NCBI GenBank assembly: GCA_008729055.1
Contig: SDUX01000005.1
Coordinates: 3,059,018-3,123,017 of the forward strand
Origin: Pyropia haitanensis
Lineage: Eukaryota > Rhodophyta > Bangiophyceae > Bangiales > Bangiaceae
Direction: 5' to 3'
Length of the DNA: 64,000 bases
In this document: in pieces, positions 23,101 to 38,027 of the stretch
Layout of the letters: each line of letters begins with the position of its first letter
Position numbering within the stretch: position 1 is the stretch's first letter
Position numbers and translations under genes: made by a program
The notes under the pieces: model-generated
The model's database searches: none
What the model was told of the DNA's origin: nothing
What the model saw: only the letters and a program-made list of their open reading frames with translations

Positions 23101-24549
23101 TCCACCGAGATTCCCCGCGACCGCACGTGCCTTCACTCTGACAACAGGCCGCTGCTGGCGCGCGCTCGCGCGGCGGTGCGGGCGGTGGCGGCGCTGGAGC
23201 GGCTGAAGCGCATCTTTGTTGCTGCTCTCCACGAGCTGTTACGCAAGGTGCGGCTGGCCACCGCACGAGTGCGCGCACGCGTTGCACACCCTTTTGACGA
23301 GGCCGCGAGAGAAGCGGAGATTGCAGCCGCGGAGGCAGCAAACCCTCCCTACGAGGACGAGTACACACGGGCTGAAAACGAGGCGGAAGCGGCGGCGGCT
23401 GACGCGGCGGCGGAGGTCGCGGCGAAGGGGTCGGATGCGCTCCGCTCGGCAAAGGCGCAGAGCGCGGCGTCTTCGGTGGTGGCCAACGGCCGTCACGACG
23501 GCAGCAGCGGGCAGGCATCCACAACGACGACGAGCTCGCCCGACATTGGTTGGGGACAACCGGCCGGGGGCGCGCCAGCAGTTCCCCCCGCCGTTGCTGC
23601 TGTTCTCCCCGTCACGTCTCCTGCGCAGCGTGCCTCTCATCCCAGCGGGATGGGCGACATAGGCCAGTCGCCGGTGGCTGCCGCCCCTGCTGCTGTCGAC
23701 CGTGCTCCTCCAGATCCTATGCGGGCCGGTCCAGGAACCCAGAGAGCAGACGCCCAGGGGCGAGGCCCCGCCAACGGGGTGGCGACGGGCGCGCCCTCCC
23801 CTCAGCCTGCCGACATGCAACCCTCCCGGCAGCAGCCGCCACCACCGCCTGCCGACAATGGCGGTCACGCGGAGACGCCCACCCCCACAGCCAACGTACC
23901 GGCGCGGACGCCGCCGGCTCGGCGGCCACCGCGGCGACCACCTCGGCGACCCAACGTGACAGCCGCGGCGGGCGCGGCGGTGGCGGCGGCCAACGCGGCG
24001 GCGGCTGCCGCTGCAGCGGCCGACGCGCAGGCGGCCACCTCTCCGGTGGGTGCCAGTAAGGCGGCGGCCGCCCGGCGGGCCGCCCGCGAGGCGGCCGCGC
24101 GGGCGATTGAGCTCGAGGCGGCCGAGGAGCGGGAACACGAGACGCTGTGGCGGACCGCAAACCCCCACAGCACCACGCTCCATGGCGTGCTCGTGCCGCC
24201 GCCGCTGCCGCCAGGCGGCTTGGCGGCCCTTGTGGCGACCATGCAGAGCAATGCCAAGCGACAGGCGGGCGCCAATGCTGGTGGTGGTGGTGGCGGCGGT
24301 GGCGGCGGCGGCGGCGGCGATGGTGGCGGCGACGGCGGCCGCCGCGGCGACGACCGGGAGCGGGTGCCGCCGCCGCAGCGGGCCACGCTGACGGCCAAGA
24401 ACCTGCCGCCGCCCTCGCTCACGTCACGCGCCTACGCAGGCAGCAATGCGAGCGCGGGCAGCCGCGTCACGTCGCAAGGGCGGGACAGCCACGGCGACCG
24501 GTCGGCGGACGCGGGCTTTGACGGCGACCCGCCGACGCACCGGGCATAG
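20101..24549 (+). CDS. Serine/threonine protein kinase with possible split PH-like domain (join 20101..22379, 22665..24549)
   Basis: A predicted protein kinase of 1387 residues. From ATG 20101 a Ser/Ala-rich, probably disordered region is followed by a PH-like module in two pieces: WQRLLFSLRGHVLTLHY near 405-430 and FTLSGF..YALPDARHAARWKAA near 597-630, separated by an acidic insertion. The kinase domain spans about 638-890: glycine loop GAGAFGKV, AVKVV (Lys668), HRDLKPNN (Asp761), DFGLA (Asp782), APELL. One intron, 22380-22664 (donor GTATGT, acceptor ctacag), splits the HRD arginine codon and keeps frame. The C-terminal 450 residues are Ala/Pro/Gly-rich with no domain. Sequence style is CAMK/AGC-like. 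All catalytic residues are present, so it should be active. The kinase is certain; the PH assignment is an inference from the Trp and spacing of the last helix. Confidence 0.9.
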
Positions 24550-26907
24550 CGCTGGGGTGCGCAGCGAGGCCAGGCGCGGTCGGTCCTCCCCAGGGGGGGA
24601 CACGGGGACGCGGTGCGCCCGCGCGAGCGACCGCTAGGCTATACCGCGACGGGGGGCAGGGGCGTGGCTGGGGGGGGGGGAGACACGCCCTGGTTGAGAA
24701 GAAAAATAACACCTTCCCTCATTCGAGACGGCCCCCCTCCGAGGGACGAAATCGAGACCACCACTCTCTGAGCGTTGGGATGCGGTCACCTCCTCCTCTA
24801 CCAACCACTGCTGAAGCGGTATGTACCCTTGGCGAACGGAAAACGCTCTGGTTCTCGGACGGGGAAGGCGGTTATGCTGTAGGAGGTTGACCTGTTTCCA
24901 AGCCGATCTCCCTGGTTCGGGCGCCTTGCTCAGCAGTCCCAACCGCCGCCCGCCCGTGTTGGCATCAGCAGGGCGGCGCGGTGCTGCGCCGCCCTGAGTT
25001 CGTGGCGGCGCTTCGCCGCCCGGCGTTGACAGCGGCGGCAACGGCGACAACTATGGCGGCAGCGGTGTCGGCCGTCCAGGACAGGGATTGGACGGCGTCG
25101 CGGGGGGTGGGCAGGGGGATGGGAACCACACACCGTCGTGGGTTGGGGGGTATGGGGGTGCGTAGGAGCGGCGTGCGGCTGGCTCACCCTCACGGTCCTA
25201 CCTTCCCGGCAATGGGCGCGACGGCTGCAGGGCGGCCGCTCGGCGGCGAGTTGGCCCCGCGACGGGAGACCGGGCCCAGGCGAGGCGGGGCTCCCATGGC
25301 ACTCCCGAGCTCTGCGTGACCAACAGAATGAAAGTGATGAGGGCGAGGCGAAGCGGGGGGGGGGCGCGCCAGGGAGAGGAGACGTTGTGCAAAGGCGCCA
25401 AGGAAGCTTTGCGCGCGTCGGGAGTCTGCGACGAACGCGTGCTCGTGAGCGACGAGGGGCGGCTGCAGATGCAGCCCGCGCTCTGGTCGTACTCACTCGG
25501 AGCTCTCGTGCCAACCCTTCCATCCCACGCTTCCCCCTCCCCTCCCCGCCGCCCCGCCGCCCCGCCGGACCAAACCCCACTCATACCCTCACGGCCACGT
25601 GCCTGTGCTCCCTTCGTCGACTGCCACGCGTACAGCGACTCCCGCTCAGGCAGAGGCCCGTGACGAGCCGCCCGCCCGTGCCCACCACCACCAGAGAGCC
25701 ACGCCCTTCGTTGACGCTGCACGGGCGGCACCAGGCCTGGGTCCTGCCGACTCGTCCACCGTCGCGGCCTCGCCGCCGGCCACGGCACCCCGACCGACGT
25801 CACGGCTGTGACCGCCACCGCCGTTGCCGGTCGCGGTGCTGTCGCCGACGCCGGCACTAGCCTTATCGCCGCTGCCATCGCGGCGGCAGCGTGGAGGGGT
25901 GGACATTCCCCCAGCTCTATTGACTGCCGCGCCGACGAGCCCGCGACGGAAACTGGCCGTGGCCGCCTGGTGCCCGCCCGGCACCATTGTAGCAGCGACC
26001 GGCGTGGGGTTTGCCGGCTGCGGCGGTCACTGCCGGCGAGTCGACCTGCCGTGGTGGCGGCATCCCTCGACCGAATCCAGCCAGGACGTCGGCGGCACCG
26101 CGTACCCGTCGAGGCGATCACAGCCGTGCGGGCGGCCGGCCATCCCGCCGGACGCTGACGCCGAGCCCATGCAACAACAACCGTGACGGAAAAAGAAACC
26201 CTCCCTGGGCAGTGTTGCATCTCTCTCTCTCTCGCATCTCTCCTACGTTCGGACTGCAGTCAGAACACTTGTGTCTTTACAGTACGGCGGCGTGGAGGAC
26301 GTCGCGCAGTTCCACGGTCCAGAAGTCCGGCGGTCCGGACACAAGATGGGAGACCCCCGTACAAAGAAACAATGTGCAAGCCCCTTTCCCGGCTGATAAG
26401 TCAGAAGGTTCAGATGCGCAGTCGAACGGGTATTATTTCGGAAGCGAGCCATGGAACGGGATTTCACACGCCTGATAACGTCCACGAGTGACGAGTGGAA
26501 AGACGCGGTCATGCTGGGATGGGGCGTGCCATTGCCCGTGTCAAGCGCCCATCTCGTCTGGACGTGTTGGTGGCCCGCCGACGGGGAGACCGTTGAGCTG
26601 CCCACACCGCGGGGCGGTCTTGATGGCATCGGTTCTACGCGTAGCTGTGATGGCGTGGGCTCACCTGCGAGCTGCGTGGGCGCGTAATGTGTACGTCTGC
26701 TCGGCGTGGGCGCAACGGCCGGCATCGGCGTCAGTTACCCGGGTTTCCCGCGCGTGCCCATTCGGCGCGGTTACTGCGCTGGCCCTCTTCTGGGCCTCCC
26801 TGTGGCTTGGTGATGTGACGTGTTGCTGTCGTCTGACCTGGAGCAGCACCCGTCAGTGTGCTGGCGTACGGGGGTGACACCAGACGACTTCATCTGCTAG
26901 AGGCACC
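24550..26907. other. Intergenic region, no supported gene
   Basis: 2.4 kb. 24550-24900 is probably the 3' region of the kinase gene. 24950-26160 has open frames on both strands with Arg/Ala/Pro-rich translations typical of GC-rich non-coding DNA, and none has a domain. 26200-26900 has moderate composition and may be promoter or leader of the PEX22-like gene. Confidence 0.45.
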
Positions 26908-27831
26908 ATGCGCAGTCCTTGTCCTGTGCAGGCGCTAACTCGCAGGCTGCATCGTGTGGGCGCCTCCTCTGCTGCTTCTTTTTGCTGTCCTTGTGAGTGG
27001 TCGTGCAGGTCATTGCCCGTTGTGGTGATTGCGATGGCCGGCGCAGCACTGTTGCTCCTTGCCCGTGACCGGTACGTCCAGACTCCGTGGTTGTGTCTCG
27101 CTGCCGCTGGGCCATTGGACTTTACTCCCTTTCGTGTGAAGCGCTCTGCCGCTCGCGCCGTCTGCTTGTGCCTATGCCTCAGGTGTCCACGTGCGTGGAT
27201 GGCCCACGCTTTGCGCGAACGTTGTTATTCTCCACCGTACTCTGTCGTTGGTCCACCTCGTGTGGGGAGGCAGTTAATGTGCAGCGCTGACCTTTCCTCT
27301 TGGGCTCCCCTTCTTTCGTTGTGCGCGGCCTCTTCCTTCTCTTTGTCGCCACTTTATTTTTTGTCCGCGCCTCTTTGTTCTGATGGTTGACTTCAAACGG
27401 GGAATGTTCACGGTTCTGTACGCGTTTGTAGGGAGCGCGGCGCCAACGTCAGGCAACCACGCGTGGAAGACGTGACGACGGCTGGGTCAAGCACGGGGGG
27501 AAGAAGCGGTCGCTCGTCGAGCCGTCGGTCGTTGCGTGATGGTATGGGTTCTTTCTCGGCTGCCGCTTGCGTGTGAGACATGAGGGTGCTTGGCACGTTG
27601 CGCTTGCCTCGTACAGGTTTCTATTGTGGTGTGTATGGTGTGCACACGTGGACGGCTTGAATGGTCTCCGCGTCATGTGTTGGTGAACTAACCTATCACC
27701 TGACTGTTCCGCTTCGTCTCCCTGCTCATGCCCTGCACTGGCCGCCCTGGCCTCGGTTCGTGGACTGCTTGTTCGGCCATTGCGTCGCTCTCGTCTCCCC
27801 GATTTTGTGCTGCCCGTCGCACTCCGCCCAG

Positions 27832-28382
27832 CTAACCGCCCACGAAAACTAACTGCCGTGCGGCGGCTCACTATTGGCACAGACGCGGAGGGTGGGGCGC
27901 TCTTCACCCTCGCGCCCGCACCTCCTCCCCCGGTCGACTCTTCTGCCTCTGTGGCACCCCCGCCCAGTGACGATGGCGTGGCGACGGGTGCGGCCTCCTC
28001 ATCGTCTGCCCCCCTGCGCCTCACGGTGCGCCCCGAGGTTGCCCCCGCTCTGCGTGCGCTGGCGTCCACCGTGGAGTTGTACCTGCTTACGCGGGTTTCA
28101 TCCGACGAGGGGGAGGCGGAGGTAGTGTCCGCCTTGGTGGATGCTGGCGTCGTGGCGTCCGGCATGAACGTGCACAAGGCACTGTTTTGTGAGACAGTCG
28201 AGGGCCGCGTGTCGATGGTGCGGCAGCTAGAGCCGCAGCTAGCGCTGGACGAGGCGGTGGGGGTGGTGGACGCGCTCGGCCGGTTTGTGAAGAGCGTGCA
28301 GCGGTTGGACCGGAGTCCGGAACCCGGTGTAGCTGCACCTGAAGGGCCGGGTCGGACAACCTTGCAAGCGCTTTTGGTGTAG
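27832..28382 (+). CDS. PEX22: PEX22-like peroxisome biogenesis protein (3' exon; N-terminal exon not fixed)
   Basis: PEX22 is the peroxisomal membrane anchor of the ubiquitin-conjugating enzyme PEX4, needed for recycling the import receptor PEX5. The C-terminal part fits the plant-type PEX22 pattern: VELYLLTRVSSDEGE, a VVSALVDAGV helix, HKALFCET, VRQLEPQLALD and a final ALGRFVKSVQRL helix. The frame has no ATG before this domain, so an upstream exon is needed. A candidate lies at 26908-27071, where an ATG-led frame encodes a hydrophobic segment (PVVVIAMAGAALLLLA), as expected for the N-terminal membrane anchor. The exon border used here follows the acceptor CCGCCCAG (27824-27831). A later acceptor at 27882 is possible. 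The donor joining it in phase is unresolved; a weak GTGACC at 27065 would keep frame. The stop TAG is at 28380. Confidence 0.7.
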
Positions 28383-28888
28383 AAGCACGTCAGCATTTGC
28401 TTTTGTTCCCTGCCCTTGCTGGTTTTCTTTTTTCGTGTTTGCTTGGCTGCAGTCCGCCCCCGCGAGGGCGGTCCGTGCGTCGGCGCCGTCGTAGCGCGGG
28501 TGCGCTGGGGGTTGCGTCTCTTCATCTCGGTTGGTTCCGCGCATATTCTTGGCTCTGAATCCCGTACTTTTCGATCTGTCGCGTTGCTTGCACAAAAGTT
28601 GGGACGCGCAATGTACAGTTTCATATAATTGTATTGCTGTCAGTGTCGAAAGTAGCAACCAGTCCCACACTTGAAACGTTGGGCTGCCATGCGTGCACAG
28701 GACGTGGGAGAGGTGTGCGCTGTCATCCATTCGAGTCGAGACTGTTCACCTGCTTGGTGCCAGCCCGCCCTCAGTCGTCGCTACGGGACGTCTTGGGCCG
28801 GGTCCGCGAGGTACACCCGGCTCTTGTGGCCATCCAGGAGCAGGGGCCCATCATTGTGTGGCCTGGTTGCGTTACCACCACTTCTACG

Positions 28889-30226
28889 ATGGCGGCGGCC
28901 GCTGCTCTCGGGGCCGCGGAGGAGGAAATGCGGGATGCTGGCGCGGCTGGTGGCGCTGGCGGCGCAGACGGTGCGGCCGAGGCGGAGGAGCTCAGCGCCG
29001 AAATTCTCCGCGCTTCTGCTCCTGAGCTGACACAGCGCACGCGGTTACTAGAGGCAGAGGCTCGCTTCCTGCGCAACGAGTCGCTGCGGCTGTCCGCGGA
29101 GAAGAGCAGCCTGAAGGAGCGGATCAAGGAGAATGAGGAGAAAATCAAGCTCAACAAGCAGCTGCCCTACCTAGTCGGCAATGTCGTGGAGGTACTCAAC
29201 GTGGGCGAAGAGGATGAGGAAGAGGATGGTGGGAATGTGGATCTGGATGCCCAACGTGTTGGCAAGGCGGTGGTGCTGAAGACTAGCACTCGGCAGACCA
29301 TCTTTCTGCCTGTGGTCGGGCTGGTGCCTGCGGAGCAGCTGAAGCCGGCGGACCTGGTGGGTGTCAACAAGGACTCTTACCTGATCTTGGAGGCGTTACC
29401 AGCAGAGTACGACTCGCGCGTCAAGGCCATGGAAGTGGACGAGAAGCCGACAGAAGATTATGGCGATGTGGGTGGCCTGGACAAGCAGATCCAAGAGCTG
29501 GTGGAAGCGGTTGTGCTCCCCATGACCCACGCGGACCGGTTTGAGAAGGTGGGCATCAAGCCGCCGAAGGGCGTGCTTATGTACGGTCCACCCGGCGTGG
29601 GCAAGACCCTACTTGCTCGTGCTTGTGCGGCGCAGACGAATGCCACCTTCCTCAAGCTGGCCGGGCCCCAGTTGGTTCAGATGTTCATTGGTGACGGTGC
29701 CAAGCTAGTGCGCGACGCGTTTGCGCTGGCCAAGGAGAAGGCGCCAACGATCATTTTTATTGACGAGCTGGACGCGGTGGGTACCAAGCGGTTTGACTCG
29801 GAGCTGAGCGGTGATCGTGAGGTGCAGCGGACGATGCTCGAGCTCCTCAACCAGTTGGACGGTTTCTCATCAGATGACCGCATCAAGGTGGTGGCGGCCA
29901 CCAACCGGGTGGACATCCTGGACCCTGCTCTGCTGCGGTCTGGCCGCATTGACCGCAAGATTGAGTTTCCGCACCCGGACGAGAGCGCGCGTGCACGCAT
30001 CATGCAGATCCACTCGCGCAAGATGAACGTCAACAAGGATGTCAACTTTGAGGAGCTGGCGCGGAGCACGGAGGACTTCAACGGGGCAATGCTCAAGTCT
30101 GTCTGCACAGAGGCAGGCGTACAAGCACTCCGCGCGGACCGCTCTGAGATTGTGCACGAGGACTTTGTGGAGGGCATCATCACGGTGCAGGCCAAGAAGA
30201 AGCCGGCTCTGAACATGTTTGCTTGA
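28889..30226 (+). CDS. RPT5: 26S proteasome regulatory subunit 6A, AAA ATPase RPT5
   Basis: One of the six ATPases of the 19S base ring, which unfold ubiquitinated proteins and push them into the 20S core. Intact single exon, 445 residues, close to the usual 439 for this subunit. Order: Ala/Gly-rich start, coiled coil (about 45-95), OB domain with [25 protein letters not shown], then the AAA domain with Walker A GPPGVGKT (Lys239), Walker [10 protein letters not shown] (Asp292/Glu293), the second region AATNRVD and arginine-finger region [17 protein letters not shown] 28889 is chosen because the open frame above it is repetitive and unlike the family. The C-terminus ends LNMFA; most RPT5 proteins end with the HbYX motif (YYA or FYA), so Tyr is replaced by Phe here. 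It lies about 500 bp downstream of the PEX22-like gene on the same strand. Confidence 0.97.
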   Translation: MAAAAALGAAEEEMRDAGAAGGAGGADGAAEAEELSAEILRASAPELTQRTRLLEAEARFLRNESLRLSAEKSSLKERIKENEEKIKLNKQLPYLVGNVVEVLNVGEEDEEEDGGNVDLDAQRVGKAVVLKTSTRQTIFLPVVGLVPAEQLKPADLVGVNKDSYLILEALPAEYDSRVKAMEVDEKPTEDYGDVGGLDKQIQELVEAVVLPMTHADRFEKVGIKPPKGVLMYGPPGVGKTLLARACAAQTNATFLKLAGPQLVQMFIGDGAKLVRDAFALAKEKAPTIIFIDELDAVGTKRFDSELSGDREVQRTMLELLNQLDGFSSDDRIKVVAATNRVDILDPALLRSGRIDRKIEFPHPDESARARIMQIHSRKMNVNKDVNFEELARSTEDFNGAMLKSVCTEAGVQALRADRSEIVHEDFVEGIITVQAKKKPALNMFA

Positions 30227-30853
30227 CTACAGTCCCGCCTGCGCACTGTGTGGTGGTGGTGCGCCCTTGTTTGTAAAGAGTGGTTTTGGCTCATGTCGTT
30301 TGGCGCATGGCGCAGCGCGTCCGCTAAGCGGCGGTTTCTCGTTTGTCCTTGCTGTCGCCAAGGGCGACAGAGGTCGGCTGCGGGCGGCTGCCCGAGGCCG
30401 TTCGAGGTGACTGAGGGCGCAACGCATGTTTTATTGCACCTGATGTGTTCTTTACGTTCAAGCTCCTCAAGCGCCCAGCCTCAGCGTGGGGCGATATGTG
30501 TATGGGGTGGTTTTGGCAACGGCGGGCTGGGGGTCGGCGTGAGTGCCAACGGAGCGAGCGCTAGCGGTCGCCGCCCAATGACGAAAGAGCCGCGGGGAGA
30601 GGGACGGAAGGGCAGAGGGGTGAGGGACGGGGGGGAAGGGGCCGCCACCACTGTCGCTGTCACGGAGGACAAGCAAGGCCCTTGACCATGCAAGACCCCT
30701 TGGGCTGTGGGCGGCGTCGGTGCGCCACCCATCGACGTGAGCACCACCTCCTCCTTTCTGAGCCCGCAAGTGTGGAGGTTATCCGCAGCTGTCCAGACAA
30801 CAAGAGCAGTATGACCAGTGCCATACAGTGGGAGACAGCCCCCTCTCCATCTC
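30227..30853. other. Convergent 3' region of RPT5 and the plastid-type gene
   Basis: 627 bp between two convergent stops. Short inverted pairing GTCGCCAAGGGCGAC at about 30354-30368 could form a small hairpin after RPT5. No supported gene. Confidence 0.4.
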
Positions 30854-31501
30854 CTACGACTGCTTGTCCTTGCCTTCGTCGCTAGTCTTGGTGAACTTGC
30901 CAAAGAACTTCTGCACCGCCTTGCCCACCTTGCCCATCGTATCAGACGACTCATCCACGTATCCCTGGTCCACAAATTCGCCCTTGACCTCCACATAGCT
31001 CTTGAAGAAGTCTCCAGCACTCCCCACAACGCGCCGCCGCAGGGCCGCCTCCTCCATGGCGCTAATTCTGCCACTCTCGCGGTACTCAGCAATCTGCGCC
31101 TCCCGCTCTGCAATGCGCGTCGACGCGGCGGTCAACATCTCCAGCGCCTTCATCTCCAAGCCATCAGACTCCTTCAGGGCAGCCTCGACTTCGGCCATTG
31201 GAACGCCAGGCGTGGCTGCAGACAGTCGCTTGATAGCCGCCGTCCACGCGGGGGAGGCGGGGGTAGAATTGGTATCCTGCACCTCTGCCGCGGCCGACTC
31301 ATTGACGACGGGGTTTGCGGGGGTTGCGGTGGTCGACGGGGGAGCCGCGGCCGCCGCCGTGTCCTCCGTTGTCATGCGCACGCCATGCCGCCTGAGCGAC
31401 CGCGCGGGGACAGTGACGCTGGGGCGAGCAACGGTAGTGGCTGGCCGTCCTGTTCGAGACAGGGTCCCCGTCAGGGAACAGCCGTTGACAACGAATGCCA
31501 T
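30854..31501 (-). CDS. Plastid-type protein of unknown function, 215 residues
   Basis: Not recognised. From ATG 31501 the first 55 residues (MAFVVNGCSLTGTLS...) are rich in Ser, Thr, Arg and Val and poor in acidic residues, as in a chloroplast transit peptide. This is followed by an Ala/Pro/Thr-rich linker and then a well-behaved helical domain (about 95-200) containing VPMAEVEAALKESDG, EMLTAASTRIAEREAQIAEY, RRRVVGSAGDFFKSYVEVKGEF and a final amphipathic KVGKAVQKFFGKF helix. The absence of homopolymers in the second half and the regular heptad-like charge pattern argue for a real protein. Frames above 31501 have no ATG. Localisation is inferred; no enzyme motif is visible. Confidence 0.65.
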   Translation of the reverse strand: MAFVVNGCSLTGTLSRTGRPATTVARPSVTVPARSLRRHGVRMTTEDTAAAAAPPSTTATPANPVVNESAAAEVQDTNSTPASPAWTAAIKRLSAATPGVPMAEVEAALKESDGLEMKALEMLTAASTRIAEREAQIAEYRESGRISAMEEAALRRRVVGSAGDFFKSYVEVKGEFVDQGYVDESSDTMGKVGKAVQKFFGKFTKTSDEGKDKQS

Positions 31502-32772
31502 TGCGACAGTTGAGGAAAGCGGCAGCACGGGGTAAGACGAATGTCGTGTGGTTGTTGCCTGGCTGGTGCGGTAGAGAGAAAGTGTGGGCAGGGGGTGGCA
31601 GTTGACGGAGAATCTCGGTGACGCGGGAGCTTGAACAGCAAGCAATGGGCTAACTAGCCGATGGCAGTGAGGAGGGTGTTGCGTCGAGGTCACGGACAGC
31701 AGGAGCCTGTACAGTCGGGCTGGAGTCGACCGGACCGACCAATGGTCCTGTGGCCATTAGTGGAAGGGCGGCGGGTCAGAGGTGGCGGGCAGAGCCGGTA
31801 ACGCCGCCCTGTGCCGCCGCCATCGACCCCCCATTGGATGCAATTTCTTCCGGTGTGGTCCTCAGTGAGCCACGTTGCAGGCGGTTGCAATGACGGCCAC
31901 AAGCTGCGGTTGCGCGGCGGTGGAACACGCGTGACGCACGGAGACAGATAAAAACGCGACCGAGTTGGACGCCGGAGGCAAATAATGACCACGTCCAGAC
32001 ACACAGGCGCGGATGGCCTGGCGTGTATGCCTACGGATTGCGGACCCACCGCGGAATTCAAGCACACGCTGACACCGCCAGGTCAGCGAGCCTCACCACA
32101 CCCCGTCGTGGCCAACACAGTGAGGCCACCCAGGCAGAGCCAACAACCCAGACCGTCCACACCAGACGCTACTGACACATGCAGTGCCAGTCGGTACCCA
32201 ACCGCAAACGCTGAGTTGCCACCATACGGTGCCTATCGTCGGGATGCGCTCAGCTACCCGACGCAGTATGAACAGAGGGAACAAAAAAAGACGAACAAAC
32301 AGCGAACGCCAGCTGATTCCTACCCGTGCTCTTGGCCAGAGGGACTTGGGCTCACCCCACGCCGCACTGCAACAACGCGGGTAGGCGCCCGCCACTGCCA
32401 CTTCACCCCGCCCGTTCAGGTCAATCAAAGAAAAAAGCACAACAACCGCGCACTGGAGCCGCCCGCGATGGGGTAAGTAGCACAGCCACCTACGCTCACA
32501 AACAGGAACTACGCGCACAGCCGCCGCCAAGGGATTAGACGTCGGCGGGTGGCAGCCGCGCAGCCATTCACCGGGCGAGACTGCTCCGTCGCAGAGCACC
32601 CGCCACCATTCACTCCCTCCAGCACCCTTCCGCCCTCGCCCGTGCGCGCACACGCCGACAAGCACCTAGGGATATAGGTGCGCGCCAATCACCTTCCCTG
32701 CTCAGCACGCCCGAATACAACTGGCATGCAGGGTAGAGACAACAGCACACGGACCAGGCCACGTGTCGCTCC
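31502..32772. other. Intergenic region, no supported gene
   Basis: 1.27 kb between two minus-strand genes, with moderate base composition. It should hold the promoter of the plastid-type gene and the 3' region of the DED1-like gene. Short frames such as 32093-32665 minus show no domain. Confidence 0.45.
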
Positions 32773-36677
<3,905 letters not shown>

Positions 36678-36998
36678 ATGCGGTGGGCGCCGCCCCTCTG
36701 CCGCGCCGCCGCCACCACCGCCGCCGCCGTTGCCGGCCGCGCCCGCCGCGGCGGCCCGCCGCCGGCACCGCCCCGCGTCTGCCCGCGGCGGGCATCGCCG
36801 CCGCCAGCCGCCCACGCCGCCGCGGTGGCAGCGACCGCGGCGACCACGGCGACCGCGGCGGCGGTGGCGGTGACTGGCCGCCGCGCCGCCTGCGTCGCGG
36901 CGGGCCGCTGGTACGCCGGCCACGGCGCTACGCCGCTGGCGCGGCGGGCGTTGGCGGCGGCCATGGCTGCCTCCTCTGACGCGTCAACGGCGCCGCCG

Positions 36999-37035
<37 letters not shown>

Positions 37036-37993
37036 TGGCCGTCAGTCCCCGCGCCGCCGCGTCGGCCGGCACGTCGTCTGGCACATCGACGGCGCCGCCG
37101 TCGCCGCCGCCGTCGCCGCCAGCCGCCGCTGGCGCGTCCGACGCGGCCGCGGCGGCCGCTGGCGCCGCGCGCCCATCCCCACTGGCGGCGGCACCCGCGT
37201 CGGCGGCCGCCGGGGTGCCGGCGGCGGCCCCTCCCGCCCCCCCTCGGGGCGCCAAGCGCGGTCGCTCCCCCGCCCCCGTGGTCGTCCTCTCCGACGGCTC
37301 CCCGTCGCCGCCGCGGCGGTTACGCCCGCGGCGGGCACCGCCGCCGACGTCGCGGGCGGGCGCGGCGGCCGCCGCCCGCGCGGCGGCCGCCGCGGCGGGT
37401 GGCGCCGCCGCCGCCGCGACGGGCGGCACATCGGCGGCGGCGGGGGCCTCGGCCGCGGCGGCGGGGGCGGCGGCGGGGTCGCCTCCCCCGCCCCCCGCCC
37501 GCGCGAGCGGGTGCCCCCTGGTGCGCGCGGCCGGCCGCACCCCCACCGCGGCGCGCCTCCGCTTCCTCACCTGGAACGTGGACATGGACACGCGGCGGGT
37601 GCGGGACCGGGCCGCCGCGGCGGTGCGGGCGGTGCGGGCGCTGACGCCGCCCGCGGACGTGGTCGCCCTCCAGGAGGTGTCCACCGCTGACGTGTACGGG
37701 GAGGGGGCGTCGTCGTTTGAGGTGCTGCGGGCGGGGCTGTGTGGGGTGGGCGCCGGGGGGGGCGGCGGGAAGGGGGGGGGGGGCGCCCGTCGGCGGTGGC
37801 GAAACCGACCGCGGCCGCGGCCGCGGCGGCGGCGGCGGCGGCAGCACCGCCGCTGCGCTACGTGCTGGCAGAGGAGGCGTGGCCGCCGGGCGCGGGCGAG
37901 CCGCCGCCGCCCTACGCGGCGGCGCACCCCCCCCCCTACTTTACGCTCCTCCTCGTGCGGGAGGGCGCGTTTGTCGTGCCGCCCGCCGCGGCG

Positions 37994-38027
<34 letters not shown>

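Noticed and set aside
21904..23232. 442-codon minus ORF
   Set aside because: Antisense to the kinase domain and crosses its intron.
27449..28624. 391-codon minus ORF
   Set aside because: Antisense to the PEX22-like exon, whose conserved motifs fix the plus strand.
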